Source: Microbotryum silenes-acaulis (lineage: Eukaryota; Basidiomycota; Microbotryomycetes; Microbotryales; Microbotryaceae). Taken from it: 64,000 nt of DNA. The position numbers and the translations under genes were made by a program. The stretch lies in contig QPFY01000010.1 of NCBI GenBank assembly GCA_003665825.1, forward strand, positions 372,001 through 436,000, in the 5' to 3' direction. The notes beneath the pieces are model-generated. The model was not told the origin of the DNA, did no database searches, and saw nothing but the letters and a program-made list of their open reading frames with translations. Below, piece after piece: positions 21,200-32,800 of the stretch; positions within the stretch are counted from its first letter, which is position 1; the number at the start of each line of letters is the position of its first letter.

Positions 21200-23033
21200 A
21201 TGGCTCCCCGGAAGACGTTCATCGCTGGTGTCGGCATGACGGCGTTCATGAAGCCCCGAAACCTCATCGACTATCCCGAACTGGCCGTCGAAGCTGCGTG
21301 AGTAGGCCACGGATCAAACCCCGCCCCCGCTTTGGGCACGGCCAAGGGACTGGTTGCCGAGGCGCGGATTGTCTTGCTGACCGACTCTCCATTTGTTGCG
21401 CTTCAGTACCAAGGCTCTCCTCGACGCCGGAATCAATTACGACGAGGTGGAACAAGCCTATGCTGGATACGTCTATGGCGTGAGTCTCTCTTCGCCGGTG
21501 GCCACCCAGAGTAAATTGCACACGCTGCAGGCCGAGCCCGGACCCTACCCCTCCCCGCACCAAAAATTGCTTCGCTACAGAGTCTGATCGGGCTCCCTTT
21601 ACTCCCACACAAGGATTCGACTTGCGGTCAACGTGCCCTTTATGCTCTCGGTATGACGGCAATCCCTATCGTCAACGTTAACAACAATTGCTCGACGGGT
21701 TCTTCAGCACTCTTCCTCGCCCGTCAAATGGTCGAGGCCGGCGTCGCCGATTGCATCATGGCCATCGGCTTCGAGAAGATGGCCCCTGGCTCATTGACCA
21801 CCACCTTCAGTGATCGTGCGCCCCCTCTCGAAAAGACGATCGAGTTGATGAACGACGTCGTCGGCGTCGGATCAGGACCCTTTGCTGCTCAGATCTTCGG
21901 CAACGGTGCCGAGGAGTACTGCCAAAAGTATGGCTCGACATGGAGAGATGTGGCCAGCATCGCCGCCAAGAACCATAAACACTCCGCAGTGAACCCGTAC
22001 TCGCAGTTCCGCAACGTCATGACCACTGACGAGGTTTATAACGACAAGAAGATCACTGACAACGTGAGTCCTTGGTGCTTGATGTTCATCCGCTGCCGAA
22101 GCGGAGGTCTGAGCCTCACTCTGTCAATATATATTGAGTACAGATGACGCGTGGTATGTGCTGCCCCACTTCAGACGGTGCGGCTTGCGCGATCGTCGTC
22201 TCCGAGGACTTCGTTAAGATGCACAACCTGCAGAATCAAGCAATCGAGATGGTGGCTCAAGCTATGACGACCGACAGCCCTCGTCTCTTCAACGATCGCT
22301 CCTCGATCGAGCTGACCGGCGCCGACATGACCCGTATTGCGGCGCAGAAGTGCTACAAGCAAGCCGGTATCAACGCCGATGACCTCTCCATCATCGAACT
22401 GCACGACTGTTTCGCCGCGAACGAGTTGCTCGTCTACGACGCGCTGCAGTTGACCGCCCCCGGTAAAGCACACGAACTGGCTCGTTCGGGCGATAACACC
22501 TATGGCGGCAAGTTCGTCATCAATCCCTCCGGTGGTCTCGAATCCAAGGGACATCCCCTTGGCGCGACCGGGTTGGGTATGGCTTTCTACCTCGTCAATC
22601 AGCTCCGTGGATGGGCGGGACCGATGCAAGATCCTCGCTGTGTACCCGGAGCTGCGGAAAAGCAAGGCAAGGAGTGCTATGCTCTCGCTCACAACCTGGG
22701 TCTCGGTGAGTTTGTTTTCCTCGGCTGCAAGAGAGTTCAGATTGTGCGAATTAATTTCTCGTCATCCTTGACGATCAGGTGGCGCGTGTGTGGTCACCAT
22801 CTTCAAGCGACCCGGCTTCTATAAGGAAGGGGGCGCTGATGGTCGAGCGCGCCTCGGCTACAACCACGCCGCCGAGGTAAGCACCGATCCGCAACACATA
22901 CGACGAGTTGGGCAGGTGGCTCACCCGCCGCAACACTTCGCAGTGCAAGTCCATCACCCAAGCGGACGTCGACAAGGTCAAGTCGAGGAAGCAGTACTCC
23001 AAGTTTGCCGATGTGAACTTGGCCGAGGCTTGA
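21200..23033 (+). CDS. SCP2-type thiolase (sterol carrier protein X-like acetyl-CoA acyltransferase)
   Basis: This enzyme of fatty-acid or branched-chain beta-oxidation cleaves 3-oxoacyl-CoA. Six exons (21200-21297, 21407-21479, 21614-22063, 22144-22705, 22779-22876 and 22944-23033) join in frame to give about 456 residues. Diagnostic features are FIAGVGMTAF at the N terminus, the active-site segment NVNNNCSTGSSAL with the nucleophilic Cys, CCPTSDGAA, the SIIELHDCFAANEL motif with the catalytic His, and NPSGGLESKGHPLGATG. The SCP2 lipid-binding domain of animal SCPx is absent, so this is the stand-alone thiolase form. The C terminus is NLAEA, with no SKL-type peroxisomal signal. Exon 3 uses an AAG acceptor chosen from conservation. 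Confidence 0.92.
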
Positions 23034-23374
23034 ACATGAACTCTTTTGCATCTGTTGGCCGTTTTTATCTTTGTCTACTGTATGCAACGTCACCTCCATT
23101 GGAACGAAAATGTCTCGGATGCAATTTGGCACTGATATGGTTGAATTTCGAATGTTGGTGCAAGATGTCGCCGGTTGGCGCAAAACAATGAATAACACTA
23201 CTCGCGCTGGGCAGTGTGCGCAAAGAAGATGTGGCTCGACTATGGGCAAGGGGAAGAGAGAGAGCGGTCTGGTTCAGCTTAGAGCTGCTCGTCAGCTTCG
23301 CGGGTACGGTTTGACCTACGTCGTAAGTGAATGGGTTGGGCCAAGGCATGGATCCAGGGGCCATGAAGGGCTGG

Positions 23375-24663
23375 TCAAGGTAGCGCAGTTGGGTCGTCAT
23401 TCAGCTTGAGCAATTCGGACGTGGTCTCGACATAACGTGAAACACCAACTCACATGAGCATTGTACGCCCCGCTCCTTTGAAACTGCTCGAGCATCCACC
23501 TCTGATATTCCTCGTGTGACCCAGCGGTTGATGTGGGCAGACCCATCGGCATCGAGATCGGCATGCCCATGCCCATCCCCATGCCCATCCCCATTGACAG
23601 GCCCATCAGGTGGGGTGGTGCCTGCATACTTTGCGCAGACAAGCCATACATACCGCTATTGTGACCCGAATAGTGGCTTGTCGGATTAGGAGGAGGCATT
23701 TGGGGGGCCGGGGTCGGTGCTGGGTTGCTCGCTTCGGCTGCTTTGCCTTGCAAGTGCCCCATTGCTGCAGCATGCCTGGCCTGCTCCTCAGCGACTAGCC
23801 GAGCTCGTTCGTGCTCAGCTTCCCGCTCGCTGTGTGACGGCCCCGTATCTGTCGCCGGTCTCTTCTTTGGTCGACCTCGCGGTTTGCCAGTGGCACGTGA
23901 GGCTCGCTTACGCGCATTCGTCTTTGATGCACCGAGGGTCCCCTCAGCGAGCTCATCCTCGCCTGGGCCAGCTTCATCTTCGGGATCCTCGACGGCATCT
24001 TCCGCGGCACCAACGTCCAGAGTCGACGTGAAGCTGTCGAGCGTCGTGCGGCTAGTTGAAGCTTTGCGTGCTTCGGATTCTTCTGTACCATCTTGACCCA
24101 AGTTTGGAGCCGAAACAGACGCGGATGTTGAGGGGGGGAGGGGGGTCGACTCGTCGCGCGGCACGACGTCGACGAGGAAATCGAACGTGTCGGATTTGGC
24201 GACCGCTTCGGCGACGTCTGACCTGGCCAAGGTGCGGCGGCGAGAAGCAAGGGACACCATGTGGGCCCGATTGGTGATTTCTTGGATGAAAACTGTCGAG
24301 CGATAGACGCGGGAAGGGTCAGAACTCAGCAGGCTCACCTGGCGGCGGTGTCCGCCCTCTCTACTCTCTACTGCGCGCCACCGTTGGGTGTGAGCTATTA
24401 CACCCGCATTCATTTGACTGACTTTGGCAAGCTTTCTCGAGCAATACTGTCACTTCGGACGAGATCATCTTTGTGCGTCCAAAGGCCACAATGATATGTC
24501 AGCTGTCACGTCTCTGAAATTCTAGAGCTACAGCTGTGTGCTGCGACTAGCCTTGACTTCGGGATCCGACTTCATGACTTTTTTGATTCGGGCGAGGGGC
24601 AGTGCCTGGTGTTTGAAGTCGTCGTGAACATTCTCTGCAATGTCGATGCTATGTTGCCAGAAG
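23375..24663 (-). CDS. HAP5: CCAAT-binding factor subunit HAP5 / NF-YC (5' end unresolved)
   Basis: This is the histone-fold subunit of the NF-Y/HAP complex that binds CCAAT boxes. Exons on the minus strand: 24,663-24,552 (FWQHS then LPLARIKKVMKSDPEVK), 24,468-24,423 (MISSEVTVLLEKACQ), 24,292-23,454 (FIQEITNRAH, RRTLARSDVAEAVAKSDTFDFLVD) and probably a short last exon, 23,405-23,375. The histone fold is followed by an AT-hook-like GKPRGRPKKRP, a Met-Gly repeat and a Pro-rich tail. The first intron needs a GC donor (AAG|GCTAGT) to keep the conserved DPEVK-MIS junction. An upstream acceptor at 24,664 means at least one earlier coding exon exists, perhaps within 24,900-25,488. Confidence 0.82.
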
Positions 24664-25192
24664 CTGCGAGTTGGAACGTTATGGTCGGTAACGGCAGGCG
24701 AGGCGAGGCAGGTCGGTTACCGAGCAGGCATTTTTCCAGGTAGTACGAGTCACGGGTCACCGCCGAGGGACACGGGTCGAGGAACGCGGGTCGAGGGATG
24801 CGGGTCGTCGGGAACCGCGATGGCCAAGCCAAGGAATTGCCGGCGCGCCAAGTCCAAATGGGGTGCGTGTTGAAGAGATCGTCATCAGTTGTCAGTCACA
24901 GCAGCTGCTCATGTGAGACGCAGCCATGCCGCTGACGAGAAGGATAGAAAAGGTACTGACCTCGTCAAACTGATGAGGCAAAATATCGAGTGCATAGTCC
25001 GATGTACGATGAGAGAGTCAGCTCAAATAGCTCACTCGATCGCCTCTCTGCTGACCTGCGCCTGCAGTGGTCCGAGCCCCCTCTCGCTCGCGGGCCGTCG
25101 ATCGCTCTTATCCCCGTTCAGACGATACATCGGTAGGCGTACGTGCTTAACGTTCGGGGGTGTTACACATGGAGGAACACGACCGGACTCAC

Positions 25193-25488
25193 AATTCGGT
25201 CGAGGATTGCTCCGGGTGCGCTCGATACGGGCTGGGCGATCTCGGCCGATTCTTGGTCGACGTACTCGCTCGCTTGGGCTTGAACTCGAGCTCTCGGACG
25301 AGCACGCGCTCGGGCTCGTCGCGCCCGGCGTGCCTGTGCTCGTGCCCATGGCCGTTCACGTAGTCGTGCTCGTGTTGTTGCTGCTGAAGGTGCAGGTTGA
25401 GCTCATGATACGCGTCGTGGTCGATTCGAGTGTCGCTTCCGCCCATACTTTTGCTAGTGCCTGGTTCCGACATGAGCATCCGCGGCAT
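25193..25488 (-). CDS. Gln/His-rich ORF, possible N-terminal exon of HAP5
   Basis: From an ATG at 25,488 (another at 25,473) the frame runs through an LHLQQQQHEHD stretch and an Arg/Ser-rich segment to a good donor (GAATT|GTGAGT) at 25,193. Low-complexity Q/H segments are common at the N terminus of fungal HAP5 proteins. The ORF lies about 530 bp upstream of the first certain HAP5 exon on the same strand. I could not connect the frames through 24,664-25,192. It may therefore belong to HAP5, be a separate gene, or be 5' UTR. Confidence 0.35.
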
Positions 25489-25703
25489 CAAATGTGGGGC
25501 GAAAGCACAAGAGCAAAAATAACGAAACCGCGCGTATCATTTCGCCTGGCACATGACCCTCTGCTTCCCGAAGCAGATGGAGACGCCCTGTTTTGATGGA
25601 GACGCCCTGTTTTGTGTGTCTACCACATCGTAGCGTAGTTCCTTCGATCATCCAGTTCCTGCCACTGCCGAAATGAGGTATCATTCACGTACAGGAGACT
25701 CCA

Positions 25704-26093
25704 GTGCGACCATCTTCACGGAGAGCAGAGGGGCAGCAGAGAGGTTGGCAACGTGAGCGAGCTGAGCGCGCCGCCCGCGAGACTGAGCGCGCCGCCAGCG
25801 AGGCTGCTCGCGCTTCTCCTCCGCACTACCCGACCTCCGCTCTAATCACACAGACGCCGCTGCCAACAACCTCTGCAACTCCCGAAATGTCATCTGCCAA
25901 CTTTCAAGTCCCGTCTCCTCAACAACAACCTTCACGGAGAGCAGAGGCGCAACAGAGACGTCGGCAACGTGAGCGAGCTGAGCGCGCCGCCCGCGAGGCT
26001 GCACGCGCCCCTCCGCACAACCCGACTGTCGCTCTAATCGCACAGACGCCGCCACCAATCGATCAACACAACGTCGCGCAAAATGGAATGTAG
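25704..26093 (+). CDS. hypothetical protein with an internal duplication
   Basis: This 129-codon ORF contains two copies of a segment: SSRRAEGQQRGWQRERAERA and PSRRAEAQQRRRQRERAERA, each followed by an Ala/Arg-rich stretch and a P-T-x-A-L-I-x-Q-T-P motif. The duplication is also visible in the DNA (about 150 bp, starting near 25,711 and 25,929). No ATG opens the frame near 25,704, so it may be a 3' exon or a non-coding tandem duplication. No known domain was recognised, and the basic coiled-coil-like composition gives no function. Confidence 0.3.
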   Translation: MRPSSRRAEGQQRGWQRERAERAARETERAASEAARASPPHYPTSALITQTPLPTTSATPEMSSANFQVPSPQQQPSRRAEAQQRRRQRERAERAAREAARAPPHNPTVALIAQTPPPIDQHNVAQNGM

Positions 26094-26273
26094 AATCGAT
26101 CTGCACAAGCAGCAGGCAGTCCCAATGTCGCACGGCAAGTGCGGTCGTGCGTGGTGTCCGTCAGCGTGTTGCCTTCAAACGATGATTGAATGCAGTGAGA
26201 AGTGAACGTACTGGGGACAGCGGATGCTACGAGCAGTGTGCAACATGCAGTCAGCTCTCAAGGCCATTTAATG

Positions 26274-27467
26274 TTACGCTATTGGGCACTGGGTTTTGCT
26301 TACCATCCGGCAAGTTCGGGTACGTTTGCTCCGCCGAGCGCGCCTATCGAGGGGTTTCAAAAACCAGAAGCTCAGCCCGCCGGCCACGCGCGCTGAGAAC
26401 CGCGGAAGCGCTTGGCTCACAGTTTCGCTGTATTCATCGTCGTCATCGTCGTAGTCGGTCCCAGCTCGTCCCTTCTCTCCTTCGTCTCCCTGCTCTTCCT
26501 CGCCCATTTCACCCTCCACGTCGAAGCGCCACTGTAGGACCGACGTACAAGCATCAGCCTCCTATCAGCACGCGGAGCCTGCGGCCGAGTGACCCTACCT
26601 GCTCCCCTTGACTTGGGCCGGCCCCTCCATTTCGCCCTCCGCTGTTGTTCTCCTTCGGCTTTGGCGTTCTGGTGAAGGGGAGTCGCTTGCCGTGGGCTTT
26701 GAAGCCGGGGTTGTCCCGGAGGAATGCAAGCACCTCGTCGCGGTACTGCGCGCGCAGATTCTCGAGGATGTCGCCGAGCCAGACAAGCGCCTTGTACGAC
26801 GCTGAGCAGAGACGAAGTAGCGGCCCTACCATTTCGAGCTCCTCGAGGGTCTTGATAGCAGGCGCATACAGTGAGTTGTGATGCTCCTTCTCGAGTTTGT
26901 CGAGGAACAACGTTCGACAGTCGACGGAGTCGTGCGACCAAGACGATCGGATGAGGCGAGCCACGAGTTTCTTCCCTTCGTCGACTTCGCGAACGTACGA
27001 GAGCCTATCTTTGAAATTGTGTTTCAACACCATTTCTCCCGATTTGGTTCGAAGGACGAGAGCAAGACGGGGCTCGGGGGTGTGGACTTTTTCTTTTCGA
27101 CTCGATGTCGTTTTGCGCGGCTGAGCCTCCTCAGAGCCGCGACGGCCTCCTGGCGCGTCCAGAGAACCGAGGGTTCTGCGTCGGCAGGCCGTTGGACATG
27201 CGACACCATAGTGGTGGAGGAGTTGCCTTGTATTTGAACGGGGATCGATCCAGAGCTCGAAGTCTCGCGACTCGCTACTGGGGTCCTGGCCATGAGTAGC
27301 TCGTTGAGCTGACGGTAGGCGTGGCAGAGCTCATCAACCTTGTTGTGGTATAGGGGATGCTGGAGAAGCTCGTTGTGTGTGGCCGAGAGAATGGTTTCCA
27401 TTCTGGAGGTCGAATATTCGTCTTCGAGCTCCTCAAATTCCCTGTCCTCGTCGTCGTAAATGTTCAT
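26274..27467 (-). pseudogene. unrecognised gene, frame broken once
   Basis: From an ATG at 27,467 the first frame starts NIYDDEDREFEELEDEY and ends at a TGA at 27,024-27,026. A second frame starts at the overlapping ATG (27,031-27,033, the two sharing ATGGTGTTGA) with KHNFKDRLSYVREVDEGKK. It then runs through helical, charged sequence to a donor at 26,599 and a further exon, 26,531-26,274, with the acidic stretch DYDDDDDEY. The two frames look like one protein split by a one-base difference: a frameshift mutation, a sequencing error, or a stop-restart arrangement. I do not recognise the family. It may be lineage-specific or belong to a transposon. Confidence 0.4.
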
Positions 27468-27554
27468 GGTGTCAAGTGCGCAGTGGAGAGCTCGGGTGGC
27501 GGCGAGTTGGGAAAGGAGGGTGCAATCCGGCCGCAACAGTATCACGAAGGACAA

Positions 27555-28263
27555 AGATAGGAGGGGTGAGCGGGAGGAAGGGGTTCGAGACGAGGGTCGA
27601 GGGACGAGGGACGAGTCGAGGGATGTCCTAGGGACTTCTCAAGAGAGACGAGGACGAGGGACGAGAGCAAGGATGTGACCTTTTTACGAGAGTCGAGTTG
27701 CAGAAGAGGAAGAGAGAAGCGAGCTACGAAACTGTGGAGCTAGGTCAGAGGAGGCGGTGGAATCCAAGAGAGCGAAAGTCCGAGAGTCGAGAGCGCGGGA
27801 GGAGAGTCCGAGAGTGGGGAGTTGCGGAATCCTCATTCGTGACAACCAGCCGGATGAGATCGGGGTAAGCGCAGGAAGGCGCCAAGGTGAGTCCGTGACT
27901 CGAACTAGGCCGCCACGCTCGGCTCTGTTAATTGATATGTGTCTGTGCCTGTGGTATCTGCGCGAGGTGCGCGTGTGTTTGGTCATTAGTCACTTTGGTA
28001 TTGGAGTTTGATCTGTTTAAGTTAGGGAGCGCGCGGGGCTTTCTTCCCGCGCGGCTGTTTACTCTTGGTAGCTTTCTCATCACTCGCTCTACATTGTGGT
28101 CCTGACTTCTCGGCGTCGTGCACCCTCACCTATCGGAAGGCTTTACTTCCGCGCTCGCATCTTTTCTGCGATAGGCTCGTCTTCGGTCGCACCACCACCT
28201 CGCAAGCGAAATGCCGCCGAGCTCTTCAGTGAGTACAGCGAGCTATGACATCTATTCGACGTG
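27555..28263. other. GA-rich divergent region
   Basis: Non-coding sequence between two divergent broken ORFs. Bases 27,590-27,670 carry irregular repeats of GAGGGACGAG-type units, and the stretch around 27,700-27,830 is strongly purine-rich. No gene was recognised. Confidence 0.4.
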
Positions 28264-29259
28264 TCTGACGTTCTGGCCACTGTTTCGTTGGATCCCTCAG
28301 ATCTCAGGCGGTGGCTCGACACGATTTCGCTGTCGCTGCTACCTCCACAAACTCCACCACTCGGGGAATGGATCAAGCGGGTCGGTAATCTCAGCCTTGT
28401 GTCGCAGTTGCTGCTCGAGCGAGTTATCGGCTACTGCAAGAAGGACGCGACTTCAAACGTGAACCCATGCATGAGCTTGATGAAGAAGGCAAGTCCCCAG
28501 TGCAGCGGGGAAGTGCTCGGGATGCCTGCGGCTGACCATAACCGGGTACTTGCCTTCGACGCCGCTTCACAGACCCTCGTACGCGAACAGCAGAAGTGAT
28601 GGGCGGACAACGATCCCGAATTCGCCGCACTCGTCCTAGCGCTTTTGCCCGAACCGTCGCTGCCCGAGCCAGGACGGGTCTTGACGCTCTTCTCGCCGGC
28701 CGAGACTCGAGCCAGCGAGGACTGGCACCGAGAGTGCGAAGCTTGGACGAAGGCGATTGGGGACGGCGGAATGAGCGGGTTGGTAGGAAACGTCGAAGAC
28801 GAAGTCATTTACTGGGATCACTACGGTCGTGCCACGCTCGGTAACGCAAAGCGAAACTACTTGTCGACGACGAGGCGCGAAGGCGAGGACGACAACGACC
28901 GGCGGCAGGTGTCGCGCTTTGTGACGACATCGTTCGATTCGACGGGAGCTCGAACTCGTAAAGCAATGTATACGATTGGTCGAGCCATGGCGATCGTACG
29001 GGTGCCGCCCCATGTCGACCTCGAGCTCGGGCGTTCGCGTCTTGCCGTCGTCGCCGAACTGTACCCGCCGACGCGACTGTTGCACAAGTCGATGCCGTTT
29101 GTTCGCACAGAGCCCACGACACCGGCCGTGATTCCGATCGAGGAGGTGAATAAGCTAGTCGGTGCTTACTACTCGACCAAGGACCCCCGCATGTACGTGT
29201 TTGAGGACATATGGATCCACCATGGTGAGGGTTTTCGAGTCCTAGTTCAGGAAAAGTAG
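28264..29259 (+). pseudogene. unrecognised ORF with in-frame stop, possibly transposon-derived
   Basis: One frame stays open from 28,264 to a TAG at 29,257-29,259 except for a single TGA at 28,597-28,599. Sequence on both sides looks coding: LRRWLDTISLSLLPPQTPPLG before, and WADNDPEFAALVLALLPEP after. No ATG or usable acceptor opens the 5' end, because a TGA lies just upstream in frame. The tail (TIGRAMAIVRV, RLAVVAELYPPT, TPAVIPIEEVNKLVGAYY) resembles the C-terminal segment I recall from large basidiomycete transposon proteins, but this is a weak impression. It converges on the Fanzor gene. It could be a decayed companion gene of that element or an unrelated relic. Confidence 0.35.
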
Positions 29260-29880
29260 ATTTGAGCATCAAGTTGGCCAAGCCTTCAATCCCACCTCTA
29301 TGTCCATCATTCATGCCACATCCTGTACCACTCACTTTGAGTCGAGATTACCGTGTACACGAGAGCATAGCGCCGGGTCCGAATAGAAGCAAAGAGAGCA
29401 AGGTGCTAGTGGTCTGACTCGTGTCGACCACTCTCCGGACCGGCACTTGCAATGGCTCGCCGACCAGTTCACGGCGTCGACTCGCGCCCGACTGAGCGCC
29501 GACTCGCGCCCGACTGCCTCGACTCGCGCCCGACTAACCGTTCCTTAGAGCTTCAAGCTTCAAGCTTCAAGATGAGAATGCGCCATCGTTGTTCGGCACG
29601 CACCCAGCCCATTTTCGTCTCCCCCCGAACCCCGACGCGCTTGTTAGTTGTGATCATGGGGTTGGAGAGGAAGAGAGCGGTGCCGGTGACGAAACGGACG
29701 AGAGAGAGAGAGAGAGAGAGATCATCATTTCAAGACCTTGTCGCGCTATAGCACATGTAGTCCAAACGGACGACCATGGCGCGGGAAGGCCGAAGTTGAG
29801 AGTGGCGAACTTCCATTCATGACACTCTGCCGAATTTGCGAACTTTGATTGCTAACGTATTATTACAGGAGCAAGTCTCA
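29260..29880. other. region downstream of the Fanzor gene with short direct repeats
   Basis: Between the stop of the minus-strand Fanzor gene and the convergent broken ORF. It contains three copies of CGACTCGCGCCCGACT (starting at about 29,478, 29,500 and 29,520), three AGCTTCA units at about 29,549-29,571, and a GA dinucleotide run at 29,700-29,722. In known Fanzor and TnpB loci the guide RNA is encoded at the 3' end of the nuclease gene next to the element end, so this is where one would look for it. No RNA structure was established here. Confidence 0.4.
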
Positions 29881-32800
29881 TTAATGGTACTGCTTGAAGG
29901 GGTGGTGGTCGGAGAAGAGGCAATGGAGGCCCGCGAACCTGATATTCTTGCCTGCGACCAAATCACGATGGACAGGGGGTTGACATCCGCGTTCGCACTG
30001 ATAAACGCGGAACAGCGGCTTCGCGCTGCCCTCGACGGTTCCCTTGTTGTTGAGCCTGTAGAGGGTAGGGCGACGAAGGAGAACAACGTTGGTGATCAGA
30101 CCAGCAAACATGACCTCGACTCGGCCCTGTTCGATCTCGGAGACTGACCTCGACCGGTGGCCGTGCTCGTTCCGACAGTCTTGGTTACTGCATAGCGACG
30201 ACGTCAAATCTTCATCGACGTAGTAAACCAGAATATCCAAGCCGACGCGCTTCAGACGCTCGATCTCTGCAACGAGCGCCCGCAGGAAGACGTTGGTGCG
30301 GTAGATCGCGTGAACCGTGCCACGGCTCGAGCCACCCGCGCCGATGAAGAAAATGAAGAGGCGTGGCTCCGACGACAGGATGTCGTCTCGAAGCGCCAAC
30401 TCGGGCGAGCGCAGGCTGCCGAGGGCTTGCTGCTGGCGAGTTCCATTCAAGGCTCGTTCTGAGTGAGGAAGGGAAAGACCAAAAGAAAAGAGAGAAAACC
30501 CCGCCGTCCGGGCCAGAGTCACGCAGTGGTCAGTCACCGCGGGGGGGGGGGGGGGGGGGGGGGGGTTAGGCGTGCCACCAGAAGCTCGATCGGCGCCGGG
30601 AGGGCCCCTGTCAACTTGGTGCACTCACCGACGACGCGGACACCCGTCGCGCTCATCACTTGGTCGACGAGGCGCTGAACGGTCGCTTTGGCGTGGACCC
30701 GGGAATTGTGCACTGCTGCCTGGCGTTCTGGCTCGGACTGCAGCCACTCGGTCGAAGGTGCGTCGTCCGATGTGCCAGCATGCGACCGATGGGCGTCGGT
30801 GGCAGCTACTGCGAGCGCGTCGGTAGGGGCGATTGGGGCAGGGGCGCGAGGAGCGGGGCCAGGAGTGGCGGTAGCGGGCACGACACGAGGCATTCCGGCG
30901 GTGTTCGGCTCCGACGAGATCTGCAGGCCGAACCTAAGTTCGGCGTCGATTAAGCGCGTGCGCTCTTGCGTCGAATGAAGGGCGTGATCTGCGGAGGACG
31001 CGTATAACACCAGCTCGTCTTCCATTGGGCATCCGTTCCGATCGTACAATCTGGAGGAGATGGCCACGGGGCACTTGGTACCCGGGTCGATGCCGACAGT
31101 GACTACATCGCGGTTAACCCCGGCTTCGAGCTCACTCGCCAACTCGTTGCAGCCCGGAATGCAGGTGGAAATTGGTGGGAGCTCGTAATCGCCCCACGAC
31201 TACCCGGTCGATATGAGGTGCAAGGAGGAAAGGCACCACACGAGGTTAGCAAACTTGGGTTTACAAAGGATCAATGCCCCCCACTCAGCTCGCGTAGGAG
31301 TGGAACGTACCTCCCCAGTCGCCGTTTGAAAGATCGCCTGCAGCGCCTCTTCCCTCCCGTTCTCAACCCTCTGGATCATTGGCATGCCCCCGGGGAGGGT
31401 GGGAGGTTGCTTGACCGCACGTTTGGGGACCCAGCGCACCGACTGCTCCTCGTGCCCCACTCCCTTTGGGTTTGTGGCGGTCTTTGGGACGGAGGGGATC
31501 TTTCGAAGACTCTGAATCAGCTTGCGGAAGATGGGACCCGCGTTCTTGGACGAATGCCACGTTGGGTAGTGCTCGGTGACGAGGTCGAACGTTTCGTATA
31601 CCGTTTGGCGAGGAACAATCGCAGCTTCAGAATCAGGCGACGAGCGAGCTTCGAGAACGGCCTCTGCGACATCGAGCGTGAGGATCTGGACCGAATGGCC
31701 GTTGGTTAACCACTGACCATGTGGAACGCGGTGGGGACCAAAGAGCTCGACATTGAAGAGCTGCAAGACGACGAGCGGTCCCTTGCCGGTCAGGTAACGC
31801 GGAACGCCATCCGAGTTGGGCTTGAAGAGGCTTCGGTCGGACTGGGCGGCGGTCACCTTGCGCACCTTGGTGGGTGGGCCGAGGTCGGCGTTGTCACTGT
31901 CGGAGTCGCTGCCAGGAGCATCCGACCGGGGTCGGGTTGTGACGGAAAAGATGCCATGAATCGTCGCTTCGCAAAACGCAAACCACTGGGCCTCCCATTC
32001 GGGGCTAATTACCCATTCCTCGCCTCCGCCTCCTCCTCCCAGCAGCACACCCTTCGCGTCGACTTGTCGCCTCAACATCTCGCGAACCCTTTGACCGGCG
32101 CCGGCGAATTCCTCGTTCGTCGTCTGCGCATCAGCACGCTGCGCAGCCCACGGGATCCAGACCCCATCGAGCCATTTGACAAGCACTCGGGCAACCTCCG
32201 GTCCCTTCCAGAGGATGATTGCGGTACGGCGCAAGGACATCGTTATAAATTCCGGCGCAAAGTCCTGTGAAGTATCGGGGGGCGGGTCGAGCTTCGGTCA
32301 GTACGAAGCGCTCACTTGGCTATACCAATGCAGTGGCAATTCCACCCGAAGGTGTCAAGGGGTGCTCACCGGTCCGATGCCTAAGCTACGACCACTTTTG
32401 ATCTTGAGCGCGTGCAGTGCCGGAAGCAAGACCTGGGTCGGCAAGAACTTGAACTTCCCCTTCACCAGGTCGCCGAGCGTGTGCTGGCGGCGGAGTTGCA
32501 CGCGCTCAATCGGACCGATCATCCTGTCGAGGTGTTCTTCGACGACTTGGATTGCGTCGAAGATCACCCCGCGGGCGGATGCGTAGATCGTGTCGAACGT
32601 CGCGGTCTTGTACGAGGCACGGAGAGCGGCCTCGAGCCTGGGGTCTGCAGTGGCCGGGTGGGTCGCCCTGTCGCGTAGCAGAGGAACCAAGAGAATCGCC
32701 TCGACAATGCGCTTGAGGCTCTGGTTCCGAAAACTCGCTTCGGCCACCTTGAGCTCGTAGACTTGGTGGCGACCCCCGGCGGTGGGGGTCACAAAGCCGG

